Below the pieces are notes generated by a model. It had not been told where the DNA came from. It worked only from the letters and a program-made list of their open reading frames with translations, and ran no database searches. This document shows positions 1-7,108 of a stretch of 8,416 bases of DNA, one piece after another (within the stretch, counting starts at the first letter, position 1; each line of letters opens with the position of its first letter). The position numbers and the translations under genes are program-made. Origin of the DNA: an uncultured Prevotella sp. (GTDB lineage: Bacteria > Bacteroidota > Bacteroidia > Bacteroidales > Bacteroidaceae); the NCBI GenBank assembly GCA_900556795.1, contig USQD01000068.1:1-8416 (forward strand), written 5' to 3'.

Positions 1-1131
1 CTCAACTGCTCTTACAACCTCGGCATGCGCCACCTGAAGGGTTACATCCCTGAGTATCCTGTAGGTACAGCAGAGGAAGTAGCTAAGATGATTGCAGACT
101 TCGTACCAGTAGCTCGCGTCATCCTCGGTTTGAAGGGCTTGAAGATTATCACCTTCGGTCCACGTCCTCAGGACTTCTTCGCCTGCAACGCTCCTATCAA
201 GGGCTTGTATGAATTGGGTGTAGAGATTGAGGAGAATTCTGAGCTCGACCTCCTCGTAGCTTATAAGGAGCACGCAAACGATCCACGTATCGACGAGGTT
301 TGCGCTGATATGGCCAAGGAGATGGGCGAGGGATGCTACTATCCTGATCTCAGCCGCAGAATGGCACAGTTTGAGTTGACATTGCTCGATTGGGCTGAGG
401 CTCACAAGGGTTCTCGTCAGTATGTAGCATTTGCTGACAAGTGCTGGCCTGCATTCCCAAGCCAGTTCGGTTTCGAGCCTTGCTATGTTAACAGCCGTCT
501 CGTTAGCCGCGGTATTCCTGTAGCTTGCGAGGTTGATATCTATGGTGCTTTGTCTGAGTACATCGGTATGTGTGCTTCTGATGATACTGTAACATTGCTC
601 GACATCAACAACTCTGTTCCTCAGTATATCTATGATGAGGATATCAAGGGTAAGTACGATTACAAGTTGACTGATACCTTCATGGGCTTCCACTGTGGTA
701 ACACTCCACAGTGCAAGATGTGCTCTAGCCGTAAGATCAAGTATCAGTTGATCCAGAACCGTTTGTTGGAGAATGGTGGTACACCAGACTTCACCCGTGG
801 TACTTTGGAGGGCGATATCGCTGCATCTGACATCACATTCTATCGTCTGCAGTGCGATTCAGAGGGTAACCTCCGTTCTTACATCGCAGAGGGTGAGGTT
901 CTCGATGTTCCTACACGTTCATTCGGTGGTATCGGTATCTTCGCTATCAATGAGATGGGCCGCTTCTATCGCCACGTCTTGGTTCAGAAGGGCTATCCAC
1001 ACCACGGTGCCGTAGCATTCTCTCATGTAGGCAAGACCTTGTTCGAGGTATTCAAGTATCTTGGCATCAAGGATATCGCTTACAACCAGCCAGCTAGCTT
1101 GCCTTACCCAACCGAGAATCCTTGGAAGTAA
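1..1131 (+). CDS. L-fucose isomerase-related sugar isomerase, 5'-truncated by window edge
   Basis: The frame is open from base 1, so the start lies outside; 376 residues are visible, numbered here from the first codon. The protein resembles the FucI-related isomerases (COG2407 type), cytoplasmic metal-dependent enzymes that interconvert aldose and ketose sugars. Glu177 (in VACEVDIYGAL) and Asp201 (in TLLDINN) are 24 residues apart, the same spacing as the metal ligands Glu337 and Asp361 of E. coli FucI. A HHG motif (His334-335) near the C-terminus is the likely third ligand, equivalent to His528. A FHCGNTPQCKMC segment places His231, Cys232, Cys238 and Cys241 close together. The D201-to-His distance is shorter than in E. 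coli FucI, so this is a shorter relative and the substrate (fucose, arabinose or another sugar) cannot be assigned. Codon use is strongly biased (ggt, cgt, aac, atc, ttc), which suggests high expression. Family assignment is firm; substrate is not. Confidence 0.85.
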   Translation, partial: LNCSYNLGMRHLKGYIPEYPVGTAEEVAKMIADFVPVARVILGLKGLKIITFGPRPQDFFACNAPIKGLYELGVEIEENSELDLLVAYKEHANDPRIDEVCADMAKEMGEGCYYPDLSRRMAQFELTLLDWAEAHKGSRQYVAFADKCWPAFPSQFGFEPCYVNSRLVSRGIPVACEVDIYGALSEYIGMCASDDTVTLLDINNSVPQYIYDEDIKGKYDYKLTDTFMGFHCGNTPQCKMCSSRKIKYQLIQNRLLENGGTPDFTRGTLEGDIAASDITFYRLQCDSEGNLRSYIAEGEVLDVPTRSFGGIGIFAINEMGRFYRHVLVQKGYPHHGAVAFSHVGKTLFEVFKYLGIKDIAYNQPASLPYPTENPWK

Positions 1132-1152
1132 GATAAGATTCGTATGAAATAA

Positions 1153-1198
1153 AAAAGGCGATTGCTTTTCCTGCAATAGGAATGGCAATCGCCTTTTC
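1153..1198 (+). terminator. Strong intrinsic terminator after the isomerase gene
   Basis: Bases 1153-1165 (AAAAGGCGATTGC) pair perfectly over 13 bp with 1185-1197. A further 5 bp inner stem (TTCCT 1168-1172 with AGGAA 1178-1182) closes a GCAAT loop. The right arm ends in TTTTCT. It begins about 20 bases after the isomerase stop codon and ends that transcript. The left arm is preceded by further A residues, so it could also stop transcription from the other strand, although no gene is seen there. Confidence 0.92.
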
Positions 1199-1242
1199 TG
1201 TTAATGTGATTATTAAAAAAGATAAAATAATAGATGCTCTTC

Positions 1243-1273
1243 TTGGCAATCTCCGAAATATGTGCTAAGTTTG
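1243..1273 (+). promoter_or_regulatory. Bacteroidota-type promoter of the GNAT gene
   Basis: TAAGTTTG at 1266-1273 matches the Bacteroidota -7 consensus TAnnTTTG exactly. A TTG at 1243-1245 lies 20 bases upstream, in the usual place for the -33 element. Transcription is expected to start a few bases after the box, which falls on or next to the ATG at 1278. Confidence 0.75.
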
Positions 1274-1277
1274 CACC

Positions 1278-1712
1278 ATGAATGAACCGAGATTTATAGA
1301 AATAGAAGATTTGAAGCCTGATTATCTGGAAGCTATTAACAGACTGATTTCGCAGCTGAGTACCAGTTCGCATACCCTTACTGAGGCAGAATTGAACAGT
1401 CTTATCGCCTCACCTCAAAGCCATCTCTATGCTTTGGAATATGATGAGAAAATCATCGGAATGGTAACCCTATGTATCTATCAATGTCCTACAGGAAGGA
1501 AGGCATGGATAGAAGATGTGGTGGTTGATCAGAACTATCGGGGCAAGGGATATGGTAAAGTGATGATAGAAAAGGTGATAGAACTATGCAGAAACAAGGG
1601 AAATGTGACGCTGATGCTCACTTCGCGCCCTTCCCGTGTGGCTGCCAACCAACTTTACCAGAGTCTGGGCTTTGAGACAAGAGAGACGAATGTATATAAA
1701 ATGTCTTTCTGA
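1278..1712 (+). CDS. GNAT-family N-acetyltransferase
   Basis: This 144-residue protein is a complete single-domain GNAT enzyme, which transfers an acetyl group from acetyl-CoA to an amine on a small molecule or protein in the cytoplasm. The acetyl-CoA pyrophosphate-binding motif A is clear as YRGKGYGK (Arg88-Gly93), following the strand WIEDVVVDQ. The C-terminal part has ANQLYQSLGF, the usual GNAT ending, with Tyr127 in the position of the common general acid. The next in-frame Met is at about residue 62, inside the fold, so the ATG at 1278 must be the start. It is a single gene with its own promoter upstream and a hairpin terminator just after the stop. The substrate cannot be read from the sequence. 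Confidence 0.93.
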   Translation: MNEPRFIEIEDLKPDYLEAINRLISQLSTSSHTLTEAELNSLIASPQSHLYALEYDEKIIGMVTLCIYQCPTGRKAWIEDVVVDQNYRGKGYGKVMIEKVIELCRNKGNVTLMLTSRPSRVAANQLYQSLGFETRETNVYKMSF

Positions 1713-1714
1713 AT

Positions 1715-1738
1715 AACTGTCGGAAAATGACAGTTTTT
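1715..1738 (+). terminator. Intrinsic terminator after the GNAT gene
   Basis: AACTGTC at 1715-1721 pairs over 7 bp with GACAGTT at 1729-1735 around a 7-base loop (GGAAAAT). The arm runs into TTTTT at 1734-1738. It starts 3 bases after the GNAT stop codon. Because no clear promoter is seen between it and the next gene, it may also act as a partial terminator that lets some transcription through. Confidence 0.75.
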
Positions 1739-1772
1739 GATAGAGCAGTTTTTAATTAAAATAATAGTAACT

Positions 1773-2609
1773 ATGAACATGAAATCTACATGCATGGCTT
1801 GTTGCCTGCTGATGATGGGATGTATTTCCGGCTCAGCCAAAGACAATAAGTCTGAAAAGACCAACAAGTACAAACTCGTTTGGCAAGACCATTTCAAGGG
1901 AAAGACCTTTGATTCCAAATCATGGAGTAAGATTCCGCGTGACCGACCTGATTGGAAGCGCCACATGTCGTATGACGACCGCCTCTATGAAGTAAAGGAC
2001 GGAACACTTATTCTGCATGGTGTGAACAATGACGGTTCCTATAAGTACGACTTGAATGGCGATGGTAAGCTGGAAGCGGATACAGCCCGTTTTGTAACCG
2101 GTGGCTTGTATACAAAGCACAAGAGAACCATAGAATATGGTAAGGTGGAAGTAAGAGCCAAGTTAGGTCAGGCGCAGGGAGCATGGCCAGCTATTTGGAT
2201 GTTGCCGGATAGAGATATCGCATGGCCTAATGGTGGAGAGATCGACATCATGGAGCATCTTAACTTTGATCTGATGGCTTATCAGACCGTTCATACACAT
2301 TATACTCATACCCTGAAACAGGATATGAACCCTCCTCATTTTGCTACAGGTAAGATTGATACCAATGGATATAATGTATATGCGGTAGAGATTCTGCCAG
2401 ATGAACTCATCTTCTCTATCAATGGTGAGAAGACCTTCTCCTATCCTCGCATCCAGACAGATAAGGAAGGCCAGTATCCTTTCGGGGCGCCATACTATCT
2501 GCTCATCGATATGCAGATAGAGGGCAGTTGGGTAGGAAAGGCAGACCCATCTCAGTTGCCTGTGAAAATGGAGATTGACTGGGTGAAAATGTATAAGTTG
2601 AAAAAGTAA
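1773..2609 (+). CDS. Secreted GH16-family beta-glycan hydrolase, probable lipoprotein
   Basis: This 278-residue protein is a single GH16 catalytic domain (about residues 32-278). It carries the signature GEIDIMEHLN, in which Glu156 is the nucleophile, Asp158 the assisting residue and Glu161 the acid/base. GAWPAIWMLP ahead of it and the ending KMEIDWVKMYK are also typical. GH16 enzymes cut beta-1,3/1,4 glucans or galactans, and some gut members cut mucin O-glycans; the substrate here is open. The N-terminus is short, hydrophobic and Cys-rich, with LLMMGC making Cys17 a possible lipidation site (Met at -3 is not ideal); cleavage after Ala22 is the alternative. Residues 93-103 (DLNGDGKLEAD) look like a calcium-binding loop. 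The ATG at 1773 is preferred over an upstream TTG inside the preceding terminator; ATG 1779 is possible. There is no obvious promoter box or SusCD partner in the window. Confidence 0.9.
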   Translation: MNMKSTCMACCLLMMGCISGSAKDNKSEKTNKYKLVWQDHFKGKTFDSKSWSKIPRDRPDWKRHMSYDDRLYEVKDGTLILHGVNNDGSYKYDLNGDGKLEADTARFVTGGLYTKHKRTIEYGKVEVRAKLGQAQGAWPAIWMLPDRDIAWPNGGEIDIMEHLNFDLMAYQTVHTHYTHTLKQDMNPPHFATGKIDTNGYNVYAVEILPDELIFSINGEKTFSYPRIQTDKEGQYPFGAPYYLLIDMQIEGSWVGKADPSQLPVKMEIDWVKMYKLKK

Positions 2610-2614
2610 AATAT

Positions 2615-2641
2615 TCCCTCACAGACAGTATCTGTGGGGGA
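2615..2641 (+). terminator. GC-rich hairpin after the GH16 gene, likely terminator
   Basis: CCCTCACAGA at 2616-2625 pairs with TCTGTGGGGG at 2631-2640 (10 bp, one G-T pair) around the loop CAGTA, and the outer T2615-A2641 pair extends it. It begins 6 bases after the GH16 stop. The tail (TTCTTGTTTCT) is T-rich but interrupted, so termination may be less than complete. Confidence 0.65.
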
Positions 2642-2692
2642 TTCTTGTTTCTAAGAACTCCGCCACTAAAAGAAACGGCATTTTTGAACATA

Positions 2693-2715
2693 TTGTGATA
2701 TTTTGTGAATAGTGA
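2693..2715 (+). promoter_or_regulatory. Candidate activator site: TTGTGA direct repeats
   Basis: TTGTGA occurs at 2693-2698 and again at 2703-2708, exactly 10 bases apart (one helical turn), followed by a related TAGTGA at 2710-2715. The repeats lie just upstream of and over the expected -33 region of the efflux promoter. Same-face direct repeats in this place are what an AraC-type activator would use. The binding protein is an inference. Confidence 0.35.
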
Positions 2716-2733
2716 TTATTTGCAGAAAATCAG

Positions 2734-2741
2734 TACCTTTG
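2734..2741 (+). promoter_or_regulatory. -7 box of the efflux operon promoter
   Basis: TACCTTTG matches the Bacteroidota TAnnTTTG consensus exactly and would give a leader of about 40 bases before the ATG at 2787. No good TTTG/TTG element is found 19-21 bases upstream, so the promoter may need an activator. Confidence 0.7.
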
Positions 2742-2786
2742 CACCAGAATTAAATTGTATTTTATATCATAAGAAACATATTAAAA

Positions 2787-4112
2787 ATGAACAAGAAAAA
2801 GATATTGTGTTTTTGTCTGGCTCTCGGGGCTTTTTCTGCTATGATGGCGCAGGAAACTCTGTCGCTGAGCCAGTGCCTGCAGATGGCAGTGGATAACAAC
2901 CTGTCGCTGAAGAAAAGCAGGAACGAGATTGCAAAGGGAAAGTATTCCATCAGCGAGAACCAGGCGAAGTTGCTGCCACAGATCAACGCCGTGGCACAAT
3001 TGAACGATAACTTCACGCCTCCCGTTTCCGTGACGGATGGTTCTGCCTACGGCAAACCTTACAATGTAACCAAAACCCTGCAGTATAATGCTTCGGCTGG
3101 CTTGCAGCTCCAGATGCCACTCTACAACCAGATGGTGAACACCGCCATCGACATTGCCAAGATAGCAGACCATCTCAACCAGCTCTCTTATGAGAAGGCG
3201 CGCGAAGACCTCATCGTGCAGACCGCCAAGATGTATTACATGGCACAGAATACGGCTGAGCAGATTCGTCTGGTGAACGACAACATCAAGCGTCTGGAGG
3301 AACTCTACGGTATCACCAAGGCTTTCTATGATAATCAGATGAGTCTTGAGGTAGACGTGAAGCGTGTGAAACTCAACATCGAGAATCTCACCGTGCAGCG
3401 TGATAACGCCATCGCCATGCTCGACCAGCAATATACCATGCTCAAGTATGTGATAGATTATCCTGCAGAAAAGCAAATCAAGGTAACGGAGGTGAATCCG
3501 GGAGAGATAGAGACGGTGAATGCCAACGGATTGAACACCAATCTCTATGAACTCCAGCTCCTGGAGAAGAGAAAGGAACTGGCACAGAAGCAGACCAAGT
3601 TAGCCAAGGATGGCTATCTGCCATCGGTGAGTCTTACCGGAAGTCTAATGTACTCAGCCTTTACAGATAAGATAGAGCATTGGATTCATTCGGGTGAGTC
3701 AAACCACTGGTATGGTTCCAACGGCATCGGTATTCAGCTGAGAGTGCCTGTCTTTGATGGCTTCGAAAAGCGTTCAAAGATTAGACGTGCCAAAGTGGAG
3801 GAGGAGAATGCCCGCATCGGATATGAGGATGCTCTCAAGGGCATGCAGGCAAACTATATGAACGCCGTGAGCGAGGTGAATAACAGCCAGCGAAACTACA
3901 AGAAGCAGTTTGATAATTACACTTTGGCGCAGGATGTATATAATGTGACTGCCGACCAGTATAAGGAGGGTGTAGGTACTATGACTGCCGTTCTTCAGGA
4001 CGAAATGCGCATGAGCGAGGCAATGAACAATTATCTCACCGCCTATTATAAATATAAGGTGGCAAACCTCTCGCTCCTGAAACTCACCGGACAGTTGGAT
4101 CAGGTAAAATAG
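2787..4112 (+). CDS. TolC-family outer-membrane efflux channel
   Basis: This 441-residue protein has a signal peptide (MNKKK, then a hydrophobic stretch to AMMA, with cleavage expected after Ala21). The mature part is mostly helical with two repeated outer-membrane-efflux-protein halves. The first starts at LSLSQCLQMAVDNNLSLKKSRNEI, the second near residue 255 (LYELQLLEKRKELAQKQTKLAKDGYLPSVSL). A strand-like PVFDGFEKRSKIRRAKVEEE segment lies in the second half. Such proteins form a trimeric channel across the outer membrane and periplasm, giving an exit for an inner-membrane pump. The length is normal. It is the first gene of a three-gene efflux operon, 39 bases before the adaptor gene. Outer-membrane TolC relatives also serve RND pumps and secretion, but the neighbours point to MFS-type export. 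The ATG is the only start that keeps the signal peptide. Confidence 0.94.
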   Translation: MNKKKILCFCLALGAFSAMMAQETLSLSQCLQMAVDNNLSLKKSRNEIAKGKYSISENQAKLLPQINAVAQLNDNFTPPVSVTDGSAYGKPYNVTKTLQYNASAGLQLQMPLYNQMVNTAIDIAKIADHLNQLSYEKAREDLIVQTAKMYYMAQNTAEQIRLVNDNIKRLEELYGITKAFYDNQMSLEVDVKRVKLNIENLTVQRDNAIAMLDQQYTMLKYVIDYPAEKQIKVTEVNPGEIETVNANGLNTNLYELQLLEKRKELAQKQTKLAKDGYLPSVSLTGSLMYSAFTDKIEHWIHSGESNHWYGSNGIGIQLRVPVFDGFEKRSKIRRAKVEEENARIGYEDALKGMQANYMNAVSEVNNSQRNYKKQFDNYTLAQDVYNVTADQYKEGVGTMTAVLQDEMRMSEAMNNYLTAYYKYKVANLSLLKLTGQLDQVK

Positions 4113-4151
4113 CAAAGGAATCATCACGTAATAATCAATCAGAATATAACA

Positions 4152-5285
4152 ATGGAACAGAACGAAAATAACAAGATAGAAACAGCTCGTGAGGAAAATG
4201 CAGCAACCACTCAAACTTCTCACGAGGAAATGCAGAAGAAATTGAAGAAGCAGCGCATCCGCCAGATCATCGCCAGCCTCATCGGTGTAGCCATCCTCGC
4301 CTTCGGACTCTGGAAGATTGTCTGCCTTTTCCTGGATTATAATGCCAACGAAACCAGCAATGATGCGCAGATAGAGCAGTATATTTCTCCTGTCAACCTC
4401 CGTGCATCGGGCTATATTGCCAAAGTTTGCTTCAAGGAGCACGATGAGGTTCACAAAGGTGATACCCTTCTTATCCTCGACGACCGTGAGTATCGCATCC
4501 GATTAATGGAGGCAGAGGCTGCATTGAAGGATGCAAAGGCTGGTGCCAACGTGATTGATGCTACCCAGCAGACCACCCAGACTTCGGCTACCGTCTATTC
4601 TGCATCCATCGATGAAATAGAGGTGCGCCTTGCTAAACTAGCCAAGGACTGCGAGCGCTATCGTAACCTGGTAGAGAAGAAGGCTGCTACACCAATCCAG
4701 CTGGAGCAGCTCGAAGTGGAATATGCGGCTACCAAGAAGAAATTGGAGTCGGTAAAGCGACAGCAGGCTGCTGCCTATAAAGGTGTGAACGAGGTGGTTA
4801 CCCGCAAGCAGAATGTGGCTGCTGCCATCGAGCGTGCTGAGGCTGCAGTGGAGATGGCGAAGCTGAACCTCTCTTACTGCGTGGTTGTAGCACCATGCGA
4901 CGGTAAGCTGGGTCGCCGCTCTATCGAAGAGGGACAGATGGTGAACGCAGGAACCACCATCACCTATATCCTGCCTAATGCCCAGAAGTGGGTTATCGCA
5001 AATTATAAGGAAACTCAGGTAGAGAATCTCTATGTGGGGCAGAAGGTACGCATGACGGTGGATGCCATCAGCAACAAGGAGTTTGAGGGCACCGTTACCG
5101 CTATCTCCGGTGCTACCGGTTCCAAGTATTCTCTTGTTCCTACCGATAATTCGGCAGGTAACTTCGTGAAGATTCAGCAGCGTGTGCCTGTAAGAATCGA
5201 CTTCACTAACCTCAGCAAGGGAGACAATGCCCGCCTGGCAGCAGGTATGATGGTGATTGTGAAGGCGGAGAGAAAATCAAAGTAA
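4152..5285 (+). CDS. EmrA/HlyD-type periplasmic adaptor of an MFS efflux pump
   Basis: This 377-residue membrane fusion protein links the inner-membrane pump to the TolC-like channel. It has a charged cytoplasmic tail (1-35) and one transmembrane helix (about 38-60). The first half of the lipoyl-like domain is at about 79-110 (SPVNLRASGYIAKV and HKGDTLLILDD). A long Ala/Glu/Lys-rich coiled-coil hairpin spans about 112-240, and the second lipoyl half is at 245-275 (APCDGKLGRRSIEEGQMV). The beta-barrel region ends in SAGNFVKIQQRVPVRID, which closely follows the EmrA signature and marks this as an MFS partner rather than an RND partner. It follows the channel gene by 39 bases and its stop lies 6 bases before the pump start, so the genes are surely one operon. 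No strong Shine-Dalgarno is seen; the leader is A-rich. Confidence 0.95.
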   Translation: MEQNENNKIETAREENAATTQTSHEEMQKKLKKQRIRQIIASLIGVAILAFGLWKIVCLFLDYNANETSNDAQIEQYISPVNLRASGYIAKVCFKEHDEVHKGDTLLILDDREYRIRLMEAEAALKDAKAGANVIDATQQTTQTSATVYSASIDEIEVRLAKLAKDCERYRNLVEKKAATPIQLEQLEVEYAATKKKLESVKRQQAAAYKGVNEVVTRKQNVAAAIERAEAAVEMAKLNLSYCVVVAPCDGKLGRRSIEEGQMVNAGTTITYILPNAQKWVIANYKETQVENLYVGQKVRMTVDAISNKEFEGTVTAISGATGSKYSLVPTDNSAGNFVKIQQRVPVRIDFTNLSKGDNARLAAGMMVIVKAERKSK

Positions 5286-5291
5286 TGGAAT

Positions 5292-6986
5292 ATGGAAGAA
5301 GAATATAAGAATTATCCGTTCTATAGCTGGGTGCCGAAACCGCTGGGCATCATCTTCATGATCATCCTCTTCGTGCCGATGATTACGATGAGTGGTGTCT
5401 ATTCCGCCAATAGCGGTGAGATGATGAGCGGACTGGGCATCCAGTCGGAATACATCGCCTTTGCGGGCTTCTGTACGTCGATAGGAATGGCGGCTTTCTC
5501 GCCATTCTTCTACGAACTGGTGTGCATCCGAAGAGAGAAGATGATGTGTATCGTGGGATTCTCCATTCTCTTTCTGCTCAGTTTTGTCTGCGCCCAGACT
5601 GATTCGCTGTTCATCCTAGGCTTGTGTAGCTTGCTGATGGGCTTTGTCCGACAGACGCTCCTGATGGCGCATCTCTTTGTACTCATCCGATATGGTTTCG
5701 GCATTGAGGCAACGAAGAATATCACGCCGGGTTGCGAGCCTACCACCGAGGAGGCTTGGGATGCTGTGGATAGCGAGAAGATGGTTTCCCAGCCGGTTAT
5801 CTATCTTTTCTTTATGATTATCGGACAGTTGGGTACCTGGCTTACGGCTTGGCTTGCCTATGCTTATGAATGGCAGTATGTGTATCATTTCATGATGGCA
5901 TTCATGCTGGCAGGTATCATCATCGTGTTCTTCACCATGCCTTACCATAAGTATCCGATGCCAAAGATTCCGATTACGATGTCTAAGTTTGGCAATGTTA
6001 CGGTGTTCAGCATCATGCTCTGTTCGTTTGCCTATGTGATGGTGTTCGGCAAGACTTTGGATTGGTTTGATGATTCTACCATCCGTATCTCTACGGTCAT
6101 CTGTATCATCTTCACCGCCCTGTTCATCTATCTGGAGAAGACCCGCCGTTCACCTTATTTTATTATGGAGGTGTTCCAGCTTAGGGTTATCAACTACGGC
6201 ATCATGCTGTTCTTCCTCCTGATGGTATGCAACTCCAGCGCCATGTTTGTGAATGTATTTACCAATGTGGGAATGAAGATAGACAACTGGCAGAATGCCA
6301 CGTTGGGCAACTGGGTAATGGTGGGCTATACCGTGGGTTTGATATTTGCAGTCATTGCCCGAGCCAAGAATGTTCACCTGAAGTGGATGTACTGTCTAGG
6401 CTTCCTCTTTATCGGAGGCTACGCCCTCTTTATGTATTTCGAGGTACAGAACGACGGTATGTATGAGCGCATGAAATGGCCAATTATCATCCGTTCTACG
6501 GGAATGATGCTGCTCTATTCGCTCATCTCTACGATAGCCAATCAGCGCATGCCTTACCGCTTCATGTCCACCTGGGTCTGCATCATGCTCACCGTTCGTA
6601 TGGTCATAGCTCCTTGCATCGGTTCGGCGCTCTACACCAATGTGCTTCAGCATCGCCAGCAGTATTACATTACCCGCTTTGCACAGGATTACGACCGTAC
6701 CAGCATAGAGACGGCAAAAACCTATGACCAGACGGTGATGGGTATGCAGTATCAGGGTAAGAGTGTAACTGAGGCGCAGAATATGGCTGCCATGAGTGCG
6801 AAGGGCAAGGTGCAGGTGCAAGCCACGCTGGTATCTATCAAGGAGATGGCAGGCTGGACCTTCTATGGCTGTCTGGTATGTGCCGGCTTGATGCTCGTAA
6901 TACCTTGGCGCAAGCGCAACATCAAGGAATTGACCCGCGAGTATCTGTTGAAGAATGTAGATGTGAAATCCCTGGGAAGAAGGTAG
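5292..6986 (+). CDS. EmrB-like (DHA2-type) 14-helix MFS efflux transporter
   Basis: This 564-residue inner-membrane protein has about 14 hydrophobic helices (starting near 17, 52, 83, 105, 168, 197, 232, 266, 300, 338, 364, 396, 424 and 521). A long hydrophilic loop at about 449-520 lies before the last helix, as in EmrB-type DHA2 pumps. It should export a hydrophobic or toxic compound by proton antiport through the adaptor and channel encoded just upstream. The usual MFS motif A between helices 2 and 3 is poorly kept (the segment is YELVCIRREKMM). The helix 5 motif C (GxxxGPxxGG) is also not evident. A 30-residue hydrophilic insertion (about 137-167, rich in Glu, Thr and Asp) sits between helices 4 and 5. 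It is therefore a divergent branch, and the substrate is unknown. The start is the ATG 6 bases after the adaptor stop. Confidence 0.92.
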   Translation: MEEEYKNYPFYSWVPKPLGIIFMIILFVPMITMSGVYSANSGEMMSGLGIQSEYIAFAGFCTSIGMAAFSPFFYELVCIRREKMMCIVGFSILFLLSFVCAQTDSLFILGLCSLLMGFVRQTLLMAHLFVLIRYGFGIEATKNITPGCEPTTEEAWDAVDSEKMVSQPVIYLFFMIIGQLGTWLTAWLAYAYEWQYVYHFMMAFMLAGIIIVFFTMPYHKYPMPKIPITMSKFGNVTVFSIMLCSFAYVMVFGKTLDWFDDSTIRISTVICIIFTALFIYLEKTRRSPYFIMEVFQLRVINYGIMLFFLLMVCNSSAMFVNVFTNVGMKIDNWQNATLGNWVMVGYTVGLIFAVIARAKNVHLKWMYCLGFLFIGGYALFMYFEVQNDGMYERMKWPIIIRSTGMMLLYSLISTIANQRMPYRFMSTWVCIMLTVRMVIAPCIGSALYTNVLQHRQQYYITRFAQDYDRTSIETAKTYDQTVMGMQYQGKSVTEAQNMAAMSAKGKVQVQATLVSIKEMAGWTFYGCLVCAGLMLVIPWRKRNIKELTREYLLKNVDVKSLGRR

Positions 6987-7070
6987 GGATGAGGATGCAG
7001 GTTCTGCCGGTAGCGGCAAGATTCTGCTAAAATATCATAAATAATCAAGGTTATCATTCGGGGGGATTGA

Positions 7071-7087
7071 TATTTTTGTTATCTTCG
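7071..7087 (+). promoter_or_regulatory. Promoter region of the AraC-type gene, two overlapping candidate -7 boxes
   Basis: TATTTTTG at 7071-7078 fits TAnnTTTG exactly, and TATCTTCG at 7080-7087 is a one-mismatch version with a TTCG at 7057-7060 located 19 bases upstream. Either would start transcription between about 7083 and 7095, after the possible TTG start at 7067, which supports the ATG at 7109 as the true start. Confidence 0.55.
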
Positions 7088-7108
7088 CATTTCAAGCAAT
7101 TAGAAAAA

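Noticed and set aside
1737..1772. TTG start extending the GH16 protein by 12 residues
   Set aside because: The TTG lies at the end of the preceding terminator and would add polar residues ahead of the signal peptide; the ATG at 1773 gives a normal export signal.
1713..1772. Search for a promoter of the GH16 gene
   Set aside because: No TAnnTTTG-like box is present; the best fit (TTTG 1736-1739 with TAATAGTA 1762-1769) lacks the TTTG half of the -7 element, so no promoter was listed.
2781..3476. Long minus-strand open frame (231 codons) opposite the channel gene
   Set aside because: It lies fully opposite a well-supported coding region, has no recognisable domain and has a composition typical of an antisense shadow. 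The same holds for long minus-strand frames at 3774-4454, 6396-7019 and 7100-7765.
7005..7018. Hairpin TGCCG-GTAG-CGGCA after the MFS gene
   Set aside because: The stem is only 5 bp and no T run follows, so I could not call it a terminator; read-through into the AraC-type gene remains possible.
7067..7108. TTG start extending the AraC-type protein by 14 residues
   Set aside because: The extension covers the candidate -7 boxes, so the codon would not be on the mRNA.
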